From: Chelonoidis abingdonii
Taxonomy: Eukaryota; Chordata; Testudines; Testudinidae
Reading direction: 5' to 3'
DNA length: 64,000 nt
Assembly: GCF_003597395.2 (NCBI RefSeq)
Contig: NC_133770.1
Span: 292,082,275-292,146,274, forward strand
Part shown: positions 46,311-57,888 of the stretch, one piece after another
Layout of the letters: each line of letters starts with the position of its first letter
How positions within the stretch are numbered: position 1 is the stretch's first letter
The notes under the pieces: model-generated
What the model was told of the DNA's origin: nothing
Database searches by the model: none
Seen by the model: the letters and a program-made list of their open reading frames with translations, nothing else
Program-made: the position numbers and the translations under genes

Positions 46311-46914
46311 CTTTTTAAGTGCCAATTTTTCACAACACAACTCCAATAAGATTCCAAATTGGTGAGAGTCACAGAGGTCAAAAGTCCCAGTTTCACAGTA
46401 ATATAATAAATGTATGTCATAGCCATAAAATCATATACAGTTGAAAAACATCCTATACCAATATGTTTGCTATGAATTATGGTGACAGGTTTTACATTAA
46501 AATATATAATTCACTGAATTTTGAGTAAGAAAAAGACATGGTGAGGTAGATTTTCAAATTGTACACTTTCCCCCTTATTGTAACTGTATATTTTGTTATG
46601 AATCAAGCTGCCAACCTGAAGGACAGGCTACATGATTTTATGTTGTTCATCCCAGAGTTTCAGAGAGTTTATTTTAATAATAGCCTTTTAAAAAGCTTAC
46701 ACTATTTTAGATGCCATTCTGCAGTGCAATTTTTGATAATTACATAATGAAATGACCACTGGGAAAGAAAGACAGCAGGATAATCGTTTAAGAACAACAG
46801 ATAAGGGAAGGGTAGGCTCTCCCCCTCTCTGTTAGTAAATTAAAATAAACTGTAAAACTCTCTATAATGACAATCTTGTGGCCCCCAATAAACATGTAGG
46901 TCTAAGTATACTTA
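46311..46914. other. No gene recognised
   Basis: No supported feature. Confidence 0.5.
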
Positions 46915-46919
46915 ACCCA

Positions 46920-46995
46920 GCATAAGTGAGGGAGGATAGACTAGATGATCTGTTGAGGTCTCTTCCAGCCCAACATCTCCATGATTCTACAATCT
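46920..46995 (+). mobile_element. CR1 3' tail fragment
   Basis: GGATAGACTAGATGATCTGT, then TGAGGTCTCTTCCAGCCCAA and CATGATTCTA is a CR1 3' end in plus orientation. Confidence 0.85.
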
Positions 46996-47647
46996 TAGAC
47001 TACATAGTCCATCCCTCTAACAAGTATTGTACAGAGATTTGCCATGTCACAATATATTTTTCTTGTGTAAATGAATACAAAGAAACACTTGAGTCAGATT
47101 ATTCATGACATTTGTGCTGGTGTGTGGTAAAGGGAGGACACAAGGAGCCTTCCCATAGCTGAGCGTGCCTTATACATGCCTTATCACAGTGCTCCAGGAA
47201 ATAGACTAAAAGAAGTGAGGAAGAGGTAGCATCATGAACCCACTCCCATGGCACCAGCCCATGTAGTGATGGGACTAGCTCTTTTATTTCGCCCTTACTT
47301 TTCGAGAGAGAAAATGTGGAAAAAATACTTTGGCTATTAATCAAAATTACATAGACACCTAATACACTGTGAAAGCAATTTGCTAGGAATTCCACACAAC
47401 TAATTCATTTGTAGAAGGCTTTTCTCTAGCAAACTCTTGCTAAGGGTGATCCACTATAACAAAGCAGCCACGTGTTTAAAATGGGAAAATTCCAAAAAAA
47501 CTGACCCTACAAATAGATTTAATGAGTGCTTAAGCAATTTCTCAAGTGCAGCAGATGAAGTTTACTGTTGTTTCTGACAATACATTACTGTAAATGCGGT
47601 TGCAATATTGGCTTCTATTTTTGGAACAATATTAAGGAGAATGTGGA
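46996..47647. other. No gene recognised
   Basis: The 98-codon minus frame at 47099-47395 has no recognisable motif. Confidence 0.5.
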
Positions 47648-47690
47648 GATTCATAGAGTTTTAGGCCAGAACTGATGGTTTAGACTTATT
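47648..47690 (-). mobile_element. CR1 3' tail fragment
   Basis: TTCATAGAGTTTTAGGCCAG then AACTGATGGTTTAGA is a short minus-strand CR1-type tail. Confidence 0.5.
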
Positions 47691-49478
47691 TCAATAATTT
47701 TGTTTGTTTCTCTTTTGACAAACAATTCAGGGAAACCTCTCAAAGTTCATAAAACATTTTGGTGTTGCCAAATCTCCATTTTTGCCTAAAATTTTCTGGC
47801 TGAAAAATTTCAATTTGATCTATTCTCCCTTATCTGATTGTCTTCACTACTAACTACAATTCAGTGCACAAATTACCAATGAATACTATATTTATTTGTA
47901 AGCATTTATAACTTCATTCTATCTCTTTCTTTCTTTCTAAACTATATATCACAATTGCCTGTTCTATTTTATTTCCTTTTGGGTTATAACCGTGTATATT
48001 TTTATAAACCACAATTAGTGTGGTGGGAGTACATAACTATATACATATATAGGAGTACTTATCTATATCTATCTATATATATAGGTGGCAAGTGACTACT
48101 ACATTTTATTTCAAGGCTCTCTGGCAAAAATTCCATACCACACCATATAGTTCTTCTTGATCTAGTGGTGCTGTATTTAGACTCAAAAGTGCAAAAACAG
48201 GTTAATTCTTCTTTGACAGTCATTGCAAAAACAGAAGTATTTGCATTATGATGATACCTGTATACCATTACACAGAAAGTCTCTTTCATTTTAATATTTA
48301 AGGTCTGACAAGACAAACAACCTTAAATAAAACATTCAAAATATAATATGCAGATTACCATTGAAAGGCCTGTGAACAATTATGCTTCATTCTAGGGAAG
48401 TTTGCTGAAGTTTTGATAAATTATTTCATGGGAACAGTCCCTTGCTTGTTTCACTGGCTATGGTTCCTGAATCAATAGAAGAAAGGAAGCGTAAGGAAAT
48501 GATACCAAACATAACTGAACAGTGCTCTCTCTCACTGAGACCCTCTGAATAATACCAATTAGCCTCTTGCCTTACATAGACACTACCTGAGTTATAACAT
48601 TTCTCTCTTTTTCTTTCTGATGCTCTGTATCTCTTCATAAACAATTTGATCCAGTAGAAGCAGTACGTCATCAAAGAGCAATCGTTAAAAACAATAAAAA
48701 AGAATGAATCTCTCCCTACTCCACTCCACTGACATCTCTAAAAGCTTCTTCTCTGAATAGATTGTTTCTCTTTTCTGAAATCTAGCAGACAGTAAGTCAG
48801 GCAAACCACTTCCAGCTATAGCTTCATCACATCACATAAAATGAGCAAGGGTAATGCTGGATCAACTCTTGGCTAGACCTCTCAGAAAACCTAGGTGTTA
48901 AAGGAAGTAGTGTTTGATTTATTTAAATGTATAATATACAAAATTATGTTTGACCTAGATGTCAACACCGTTTACTCTCTCAAAACCTATACATGCAAAA
49001 CACAAACTTTCTAATCCTCAGACTCAAAATTTGCTTCTCTGGGTGACACCTGCCAAATCTTGTTTTATTAATGAAAGGCATTTTCTTTAAAAAGAAAGTC
49101 TAGTTTTCAAAACACAATTAAAATGTTGTCACCTGAGTAGCCTCAGAGTCTGTATTTGTACTTCACACGTAATTTGGAGAAAAATGTCCTAAAGTCGTGG
49201 TGGTTTGTTTGTTTTTCCCCCTCATGCAGTAGAGTTTTTTTAAAAAGGGAAATAAGGTACTGTTAACAGAGCTTACAGAAATGTAAACATTATAAGAATA
49301 AAGAGTATATTTTTCATATATTAGGTGTAGTGTATCTATTCACTTAACATATAAAATAATTTAAAATGGCAATATTGCACAGAGATTATCAAAGATATTC
49401 CATTCTTTAAATTTCAGAATCATCATTTACTGACAGAAAATAAAAGTTATATTCTTTCTGTTAATTTCTGACATCTAG
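47691..49478. other. No gene recognised; short tetranucleotide run
   Basis: A TATC-type run lies at about 48060-48080 and a CTTT-type run at about 47926-47938. Nothing else is supported. Confidence 0.5.
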
Positions 49479-49552
49479 GGTGAAATTCTGGCCCTCCTGC
49501 AGTGAGTGACAAAATTCCTGTTGACTTCAGTGGGGACAGGATTTCATCCCTG
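49479..49552. repeat. Short foldback repeat
   Basis: GGGTGAAATTCTGGCCC pairs imperfectly with GGGGACAGGATTTCATCCC, giving a 74-bp foldback with a central TTGACTTCAGTGG. Similar relics are common in sauropsids; the family is unassigned. Confidence 0.55.
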
Positions 49553-50028
49553 GTACCAGGAAACATCACACTATCATATGATGGTAGATGTTACATTAGA
49601 TGCTGACAGTCATCAATTTAAAAAAGGCAATTAAAAATTAAATGCCCAACATTCAAAAGGGAGTAATCTGGAATAGTTTTATTTTTTAAAATGGTGTGAA
49701 TTTCATGCTTGTGAAGAATGGCAAAATGACAGGCCAACAGATCTTGGCTCTCTGCTTATATACCGGACACGTAAAGCACAAAGAGCAGCAGTGAAAACTT
49801 ATTCATCACTCCAGAATTGTGTCTCATCCTTTCTTTTGTAAGGGTAAGAGAATATAGTTCATTCTCAATGCCCATTCAGTCCTTTGCATCTCTTGAAGCT
49901 GACAAAGTAGAGGTAAATTACCACCAAATGCAGTTGTATTGCATCTGTGGTGAGATATGCTCCTGTGGACCAGGAATTGTGACCACCAATTAATTTAATA
50001 TTGGTCACCAAACAACTATCAAATGATA
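49553..50028. other. No gene recognised
   Basis: No supported feature. Confidence 0.5.
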
Positions 50029-50728
50029 ACAGGTTTCAGAGTGGTAGCCATGTTAGTCTGTATCAGCAAAAAGAACGAAGAGTACTTGTGGAATAATAGA
50101 GACTAACAAATGTATTTGAGCATAAGTTTTGTGGGCTAAAACCCACTTCATCGGATGCATGCAGTGGAAAATACAGTAGAAAGATATATGTACACACAGA
50201 GGACATGAAAAAATGGGTGTTGCCATACTAACTATAATGAGAGTAATCAATTAAGGTGGGCTATTATCAGCAGGAGAAAAAAAAACCACCTACAAGATCT
50301 ATATCAAGCATTCTTACAACCACAATACCCACTTGCTGAAGCGAAGAAACAGGTTGACAGAGCCAGAAGGGTACCCAGAAGGCACCTACTCCAGGACAGG
50401 CCTAACAAAGAAAGTAACAGAATGCCACTAGCCGCCACCTTCAGCCCCCAACTAAAACCTCTCCAGTGCACCATCAAGGATCCTGAAGGACGATCCTTCA
50501 CTCTCACAGATCTTAGAAGACAGTCTAGACCTCATTTACAGACAGCCCCCCAACCTGAAGCAAATACTCACCAGCAACCCCACACCATACAACAAAAACA
50601 CTAACCCAGGAACCTATCTTTGCAACAAAAACCTTGCCAACTCTGTCCACATATCTACTTAGGGGACACCATCCTAGGACATAATCACATCAGCCACACT
50701 ATCAGAGGCTCATTGGACATCTACCAAT

Positions 50729-50959
50729 GTGATATATGCCATCATGTGCCGGCAAAGCCCCTCTGCAATGTACACTGGCCATACTGGACAATCTCTACCC
50801 AAAAGAATAAATGGACACAAATCAGATGTCAAGAATTATAACATTCAAAAACCAGTCGGAGAACACTTCAACCTCCCTGGTCACTCAATTACAGACCTCA
50901 AAGTTGCAATACTCCAACAACCACCAAAAAAAAAAATATTCAAAAACAGACTCCAATGA
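50729..50959 (+). pseudogene. Penelope GIY-YIG endonuclease fragment
   Basis: The frame gives MIYAIMCRQSPSAMYTGHTG, QSLPKRINGHKSDVKNYNIQ and KPVGEHFNLPGHSITDLKVA, with MIY...YTG at the GIY-YIG positions, the Arg in KRI and the Glu in GEHF. The endonuclease nicks DNA to prime reverse transcription. The first residues of the domain lie in another frame upstream. Confidence 0.85.
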
Positions 50960-51230
50960 GAAACTGCAGAATTGGAATTAATTTGCAAACTAGACACCAT
51001 TAAATTAGGGTTGAATAAAGACTGGGAGTGGATGGGTCATTACACAAAGTAAAACCTATTTCCCCATGGTAATTTTCCTCCTACTGTTACTCACACCTTC
51101 TTATCAACTGTTGGAAATGGGCCATCCTGATTATCACTACAATTTTTTTCTCCTGCTGATAACAGCCCACCTTAATTGATTATTCTCATTATAGTTAGTA
51201 TGGGAACACCTATTTTTTCATGTCCTCTCC

Positions 51231-51263
<33 letters not shown>

Positions 51264-51276
51264 CACACACACACAT
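51231..51276. repeat. Palindromic GT-AT-AC microsatellite
   Basis: A (GT)n run passes into (AT)n and then (AC)n, so the left and right parts are complementary and could extrude as a cruciform. It lies inside the 3' tail of the Penelope copy, at a place where other copies have only a short TGTATATATAT stretch. Confidence 0.9.
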
Positions 51277-51397
51277 ATCTTCCTACTGTATTTTCCACTG
51301 CATGCATCAGATGAAGTGGGTTTTAGCCCATGAAAGCTTATGCTGAAATAAATTTGTCAGTCTATAAGGTGCCTCAAGTACTCCTCATTCTTTTTTC

Positions 51398-53084
51398 AAA
51401 TAACAACACACTTCTAGCTCTACCACTTCGGATATGAATGGGCAAACTAAATATGAAAGGCTCCATATATTCTCATTGCCAAAACTCTGAAACAGTCAGT
51501 TCTCCAAAGATTGGAACTGCGATGGATAGTTAATAGGTTAGTTACTGGAAAGCAGCAAATAATAGATAAATATGACATACACACAAAATTTGCTAATTCT
51601 CTCTGGATGCTTCACTAGTATAATACTTTACTTGTACATCCCTAATTTAAAAGGTGAAGGAAGAAAACACAAACCTAGAGCATTATTTCAACTTCCATGT
51701 CTGAATAAGGTTAGTTTGCTGGAAAAAATGAAAGCATGTTTCATCTACTGTACTCATTGTCAAAAGTAATCTGCTCTTACATGTGGATTAATTAAATATT
51801 AAAAATAAGAGGTATTGACACTATGAGAGCTTTTTCTGGCTGAGTAGTTCTGTAAGTAATGTAGGGACCTTGAGGTTTCCCTTTTACAAAATTAAAATAT
51901 TGCACCCTTAAGGCTGCCACAGCACAGCTGCTAATTTTGAACTGCTCAGACTTAAAATTATATCAGTAAAACTTCAGCTGGAGATGAATAAATAAAGATA
52001 GGTGGTTCATTTTTAAAGATAAGTGAAATGAAAATAGAAGGATCTTTTTATACTAAAAAAAAAAAGAAAAAGCTTTGGGGAGATCTCAGCACTTCTTTCC
52101 CTGATTAAGAACACTATTTACTGTTTAATTAAGAGAAGTGAAGGGTGAGCCTTTTAAGTAGATTTTCAGCTTTATTTTCACTGAACACAACTGTGTCTGT
52201 GGAGATGGAAACCACAAGCAATAATGATTTTAAGATTGGTAGCTCAGCAAAGAGATTTCATGGGCACCCAGGTTTTCTTTGAAAGTTAGCTGGTTTAACT
52301 AGTACAATGTGTAAAGATAGGTTTGTAGAAGATGATAATTTAAAGACACTCCCTCATAAGGGACAGTCTGATGAACTTTGAAATTTGGAGATGTGCCCTG
52401 GAGGCAGGTGTTGGGAACACTGCATGAGCAGCAGTTCACCAGAGATGCTCTCCAGTTTGTTTTATTGAAGTTTTATTCCTTTTTCATTCACTGGTTTGTT
52501 ATTTAATGAACCCCAAGATCATTACAGATTGTACTCTGTACAACCGCCATTACTTACGTTACAGTAGCGCCCAAACACCCTGTGCTAGGTATTATACAAA
52601 CACTTTGGGATCAAGGAGGAGCCTGATTTCCCACCTATGCAGGGAACTGAGAAGTGTAACAAGAAACCACCAGACTCTGCATAGTAGGGAGAGCAGCTGC
52701 TGGCAGGTTATCTCCCTTTCTGTTCAGGTGGGAGGGAAGTGGGCAGTCAGAGGTGGGGACTGACTGTGCAGAGTTTTGGTTCTACTTCCACCCCCAACAC
52801 GCTGGCCAGCACAGCTTAGCCGGCATGGAGGTAAGCTGTGCTAAGAAGTAGGCTGACAAGATGTCTGATTTTGGACTGGAATACCCGGTCAAAAAGGGAT
52901 CCTGGCGGCTCCAGTCAGCACTGCTATAACAAGTTTTTACAAGGGAAGGGAACTCAAAGAAATTTATTTCTTAAAAAGTGAAAGTTTTTGGCCAGTAATT
53001 GCAGAAGAACCAATGTATCATACATTTCTCCCTACTCGTCTAGCTACATTATAAACTGTTGCAGACTCTCTCTTTTTATGTGCA
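51398..53084. other. No gene recognised
   Basis: A short TGTCTGATTTTGGACTGGAA to GGATCCTGGCGGCTCCAGTC segment near 52861-52917 resembles a turtle repeat but has no ends. No coding region is supported. Confidence 0.45.
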
Positions 53085-53165
53085 TGTCCAGCACCTACCA
53101 CCCTGGAGCCCTGATCTTAGTTGGGGTCTCTAGGCACTAAACAACAATTGTAATAATAAATAATG
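53085..53165 (+). mobile_element. L2-like LINE 3' tail
   Basis: CCAGCACCTACCACCCTGGA, then GATCTTAGTTGGGGTCTCTA, GGCACTAAACAACAATTG and an AATAATAAATAAT end match the L2-type tail. Confidence 0.55.
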
Positions 53166-55218
53166 TGGAAATATATGTGGTAATGCATGCAAGATGTGTA
53201 CACATGAATACACGTGTGTATCTGCATGTAGGTGTGGGCGTCAGTTTCTACAAACTCATTTATATAGCTTTCTGGACAGGTGTGCATTTGTAAGAATCAA
53301 ACAATATAGGGGTTATATATCCTAGTTAACAGATCTTTAAGTACCATTTTTTCACATTAATTGTCAAACATGCTGATGTGAAGACACCTCCCGTCCAGAC
53401 TTTTCTTTCCATTGATGGGTATCTGAGCCTTTTCCATACTTTCAGAATTGAAATGAGATGGACTCGCTGAGAAAGAGTGATGTTGCATTTGACAAACACG
53501 ATAGCAAAAAATCACACCAAAGACAAGATTATGCACAGAAGCAGAGAATTCAGTATTACCTGAGTAAAAGAAGCAGAGTGGGCTATAATTCCAAACAGGT
53601 GCAAATATATATAAAAAGTTACCTTCAGGAGGATGTGTACCTCTCCTGTACCCCTTCCACATACCTTTTCCTCCCACCCCAATCTCAGATTTGATGCCAT
53701 CTTCCCACCAAAAACTGGTTGGGGATATGCACCTAATGAGTCTTGTTAAATCAACAAGAATTTGATCCTATTAGTGACAAGAAATGGTAACTCACTATGG
53801 TGCCTTGGGCACTTCCTTGACACTACCACACTGAGTATGTACTATGAATGATTATGCAATGGCACTATTCAATGGACCTACATTTTTATTCTGCAGATGC
53901 CATAAATCACGTTGTTTAATCTTAGTAGTTATCAAATCTTACTACATGAAGCAATTACATTCTAATACATTCTAATACTGAAAATCGTGCTACTTCATAG
54001 TTCTTATCTTGGGGCTCAATTGTAGCTCAATTCTAGCAAGGTACTTTAGAAGCTTGAACACACCAAATCTGAAATTACTGTGCATTTTCTGCTTCATTTG
54101 CTATTAAATTTGTCTTTACTTATGTTTGCAGTATTTTTCACTCCGTTTTACACAATCATTAGGCTCTGATGGTTACACAAATCTCCACAAGACTATTTAC
54201 CAACTGGAAACCAACCAGCATTCTGTTTTTTAAAAAAAAGAAGTTTAAATAAAATAAAACTGCAGTCACTAATTCCAAATCAGAGTTGTAAGAATGCAAA
54301 GGTCAATTATTTTGTCCTTGTACATTGAAGGCTGAACATGACATACCAAATAACTGACAGTTTTACAAGTGACAGGTTGTTTTAATTACACTTCACATCA
54401 ATAACAGTTGTCAAAATGAAATTAAATGAATTCAAGTGCCATTTGCTTTCCACAATCCATTAGCAAATGTCTGTCTTCAACAGGGTAGGCAAGCCTTTAT
54501 AGTCTCAAATTTAAAATTAAAACATCTAATTTAATTCACTTAACAGCAAGAGTGGATATAACTTGACAAATTTATATACTTGTACATACAGTCACAGTTT
54601 ATATCGAGTGTGTGGTAAGCACGGATGTTCACAAAAAGTACACTATAGCAGCCTTGCAAGATTGTCATGAAAATGTACTAGCCCAGACACAAAAAATCTG
54701 CATGTTGGTCTTTCATGACCACAATGAAGATAAAACTAAGGATACATCAGTCATCCAACAATAAAGACTTGATCCAAACAAGTACCAGGACAGAAATTTT
54801 CCAGACTGTGAACATATGATGGCGCTTTCACTTCTGATCGCTTTTTCAACTCTCAGTATATTAGAATCCACATTGCCATCACTTTGATAAATAGCTCGTA
54901 TGGTTTCATTGGTAGATATACCACAGAACAAATTCCATCCAATGCATTTCAAGGAAACTAAACAATGGATAAAAGGCACATCCAATGTAGTCTGCAGCCA
55001 CTCACAGAAATGTAGGTGTTAAATGGTGTTTGCTATCAAACTTTGAACGTCGTCCTTACTCTTGATTGACTTATGGATGATTATCCCTGTGTTCACTTGG
55101 GTTGGGATCCACAAAGGGACTTAGGAGTTACCATCCTCAGCATTGCAAAGTCTAATCTATAGGCATCCAGAACATCACTGGAACACCACTGCAAGCAACA
55201 AAGCCTAAGCAGACACCA
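53166..55218. other. No gene recognised
   Basis: Overlapping frames near 53357-53700 on both strands lack motifs. A GGGATCCACAAAGGGACTTA word near 55105 belongs to a repeat also hinted at near 56180. Confidence 0.45.
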
Positions 55219-55443
55219 ATGGTATGTCTACACTGAAAAAAAGAAAAGAAACTCCCCACAACTGTTGCAGAAAGTCTCAGAGCCCTGGGTCAATTGATTC
55301 AGGCTCATGTATGGGCTTGTATTGTGTAGACTTTCCTGCTCAGGCTGGAGTCTGGGCTCTAAGACCCACCCCCTTTGCCTAGTTTCAGAGTCTGGGTTCC
55401 AGCCTGAGCAGGAACGTCTACACTGTTATTTTTAGCCCCTCTG
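55219..55443. mobile_element. Foldback MITE-like element
   Basis: TGTGTAGACTTTCCTGCTCA then GGCTGGAGTCTGGG (about 55331-55365) is complementary to CCAGCCTGAGCAGGAACGTC then TACACTG (about 55398-55424). Outer GGTATGTCTACACTG is at the left. The right end is unclear. Confidence 0.55.
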
Positions 55444-55452
55444 GTACCCAGA

Positions 55453-55713
55453 GGGTATATCTACATTGTGATTAAAAACCTGTGGTTGGCTCATGCCAGC
55501 TGATTCGGACTAAGGGGCTCGGACTAAATTCTGGGGTTGGGGTGGAGCTCGGGCTCTAGAATCCTTCAAGGTGGGAGGGTTCCAGAACTCAGTCTGCAGA
55601 CTGACCCCAAATGTCTACATTGTAATTAAACTGGCCCACAGCCTAAGCCTTGCAAGCCTGAGTCAGCTGGCATGGGCCAGCCATGAGTGTCCAATTGCAA
55701 TGTAGACATACCC
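55453..55713. mobile_element. Foldback MITE, same family as 2117-2382
   Basis: The left GGGTATATCTACATTG mirrors the right CAATGTAGACATACCC exactly except for one base. The arms continue through GGCTCATGCCAGCTGA and TCAGCTGGCATGGGCC, the same arm motif as at 2.1 kb. No matching flanking triplets were found. Confidence 0.75.
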
Positions 55714-55744
55714 TAGGACTCCCTACACAACGCAAATGGAGAGA

Positions 55745-56175
55745 GAGGTACCTGAGATATGCCTCATCGGGACAGATGCATGGAGCTCAATCTATTCAGC
55801 TTGACAAAGAGAAATTGAGGGATGACTTGATTACAATGTATAAGTACTAACATAGGAAACAAATATTTAATAATATGCTTGTCAGTCCAGCAGAGAAAAG
55901 TATAACAAAGCAATGGCTGAAATTTGAAGGTAGACAAATTTAGACTAGAAATAAGGTATAACTTTTTAACAGTGAGGGGAACTAACCACTGGAACAATTT
56001 ACCAATGATCATGGTAGATTCTCCGTCACTGACAATTTTTAAACGAAGAGTGAATGTTTTTTCTCTCTCTAAAAGATATACTCTGGGAATTATTTCTAGG
56101 GCCTGTGTTATACTGGAGATCACATTAGATTATCACAATGGTCCCTTCTGCCCTTGGAATCTATGAGTCTATAAA
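55745..56175 (+). mobile_element. CR1-family LINE 3' fragment
   Basis: Broken C-terminal ORF2 coding is readable (KVDKFRLEIRYNFLTVRGTN, HWNNLPMIMVDSPSLTIFKR). It ends in the tail GCCTGTGTTATACTGGAGAT then GGTCCCTTCTGCCCTTGGAA and TCTATGAGTC. Confidence 0.85.
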
Positions 56176-56935
56176 AATGGGATCCACAAAAGCCAGCAGG
56201 CAGATATCTAAGCTAGCCAGTGAGCGATTCCCAAGAAAAAAGTATGTCCTAAACCCCATCCCTCTCACAGATATTGGTGCCTTAGTCCAGGCTGCAGGCA
56301 GGCACCTATCTCTACTACCAATACACAGCTATGAATTCCTCTCTTGGAGTCAGGCAGATTAGGTACCTAAATCATTCTTGACAGAATGAATTAAGATGCC
56401 AGCCTTGCTCCACAGCAAACAGACAGAGAAGGAGGAGGTGCCAACCTTAAAACTTTTAGCCCCGTGGTTGGATTTCCCACATCCCCAGTGCGTGTTCTAA
56501 CCACTGGGCTAAAAGTTATAAAGAGGGCAGTAGTGCCAACTCCTCCACCTCCTCCAGACAGATTTTGAATGGGATGCGATCCAGTAGGCAGCCTCTGAGC
56601 ATGCCTGCCAGATTGGACACAACACATGAAATACATGCTCCTTTGTCTATCTTCTCCTGGTTTGTGGATCACACTGGGGCTTAAGCATGAGATAGGCCTC
56701 CAGGTGCCTAAACTGAGGCAGCAGTGCAAATGCCCAGAGGTAAAAAGTTAGGCACCTAGGGAACTTTTACAGCAGATATTTAGGCACTAAGCACAGTTAC
56801 ACAAACACAGGATTAGGTGGTAGCTGAGCAGGGGTATTGTGGATTGTAGCAGTGCCTCAAACTGGGACTTTTGCATTAAGAGGTTTACATGTCTAAGTAC
56901 CTTTGTGGACCTGGGAGTTAGTCCTTCATGGTTAA
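56176..56935. repeat. Old interspersed repeat with tRNA-like segment
   Basis: A minus-strand TAGCCCAGTGGTTAGAACAC near 56490-56512 fits a tRNA box A. Words like AGGCACCTAGG and AGGTGCCTAAAC recur. It resembles widespread turtle and bird repeats, but I cannot name the family or set ends. Confidence 0.35.
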
Positions 56936-56942
56936 TGAATAA

Positions 56943-57211
56943 GGCTACATCTACACTACTGAACATATGCTGGCACAGGTCCCTAGCGTAGATGCAGTCT
57001 ACACCAATAGAAAATGTTTTTCTGTCAGCACGGGAATACCATCTCCCCAAATTATATCAGCTATGTTTACAGAAGCATTACTCAGTTGACATAGCTCCAT
57101 ATAGAAAGGTGGGTTTGTTGGCATAGCTCTATTGGGCAGGGTGACTGTTTTTGCACACCCCTGACCAATGCCGCTAATATGCTGATATAACTTTTAAGTG
57201 TAGACCAAGTC
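56943..57211. mobile_element. MITE
   Basis: GGCTACATCTACACTACTG on the left and AAGTGTAGACCAAGTC on the right are partly inverted. The length of about 270 bp and the TCTACACT core match the other MITEs here. Confidence 0.65.
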
Positions 57212-57587
57212 TTTCAAAAGTGAGGTCTGCTCTTAAAATGACTTTGTAAAAAATGACACCATGAGAGTCATATTTGTCTCTCATCAACTCCAGATCAAAT
57301 CTCTAAATATGTCCCCAATACAATCAGTCTTCCCATACCTAGTGAATGAGAAACATGAGATATGGCATACTCGGAACAAGGAAACAAAACGAAATAAGTT
57401 TGTTTCCTAGATGAAGAAGATAAAGTCCTCTTATTCTCAACAATAAATACCACTCATGGTGGAATCTAGATGCGCCCCAAAGAGAAATTCACATCTTAAT
57501 CAGCTTTTCTGTCACCTAGAGAAGCAGAGCCATAGTGATCTTTTCACCATAGGCATAGTCATGGTTTTGAAATGAAAGTCTAAGGGC

Positions 57588-57888
57588 ATGTCTACACTAT
57601 AGCGCTAAATCGATCTATATGTCCACACTACCCTCCTTCTGTTGGTGGTGCATGTCCTCACCAGGAGCACTTCCACCAACTGAAGAGGGGCAGTGGGGGG
57701 TGGGTGAGTGGAGGGGCTGAGAGCCAGGGCTCTCAGCACCATGTGGTTGTCCCTCCCTACCTCCCCCGCCCCGGGACTCTCGGCTCCCCACTCCCAGCTG
57801 GAAGTGTGGGAGAGGGGACAGCTGCCCTGGCTTCTCGGCTCCCTTGAGTAGGAAGCATCTGGGCAGTAGTCCAGCTGGGAGTGGAGTG
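57588..57888. mobile_element. MITE left part with GC-rich interior
   Basis: GGGCATGTCTACACTATAGC then GCTAAATCGATC is a typical left end. GC-rich sequence with short inverted words (CTGAGAGCCAGGGCTCTCAG) follows. No right end is seen before the Penelope-like element starts. Confidence 0.55.

Larger units (their letters stand above)
50029..51397 (+). mobile_element. Penelope-like element with inverted terminal copies
   Basis: A left segment (50029-50283) is the reverse complement of the right terminal segment (about 51149-51397), including the AAGTGGGTTTTAGCCCA...AAAGCTTATGC motif. Between them lies a plus-strand body: a region ending PPNLKQILTSN, a Cys-containing segment, the GIY-YIG endonuclease (50729-50959) and a C-terminal KLDTIKLGLNKDWEWMGHYT-like piece. 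Inverted terminal copies are known for Penelope elements. Frameshifts make it inactive, and the upstream reverse transcriptase core is missing. Confidence 0.85.

Noticed and set aside
51231..51276. CRISPR-like or origin-like repeat
   Set aside because: It is a simple dinucleotide microsatellite inside a transposon tail; there are no spaced repeats or associated genes.
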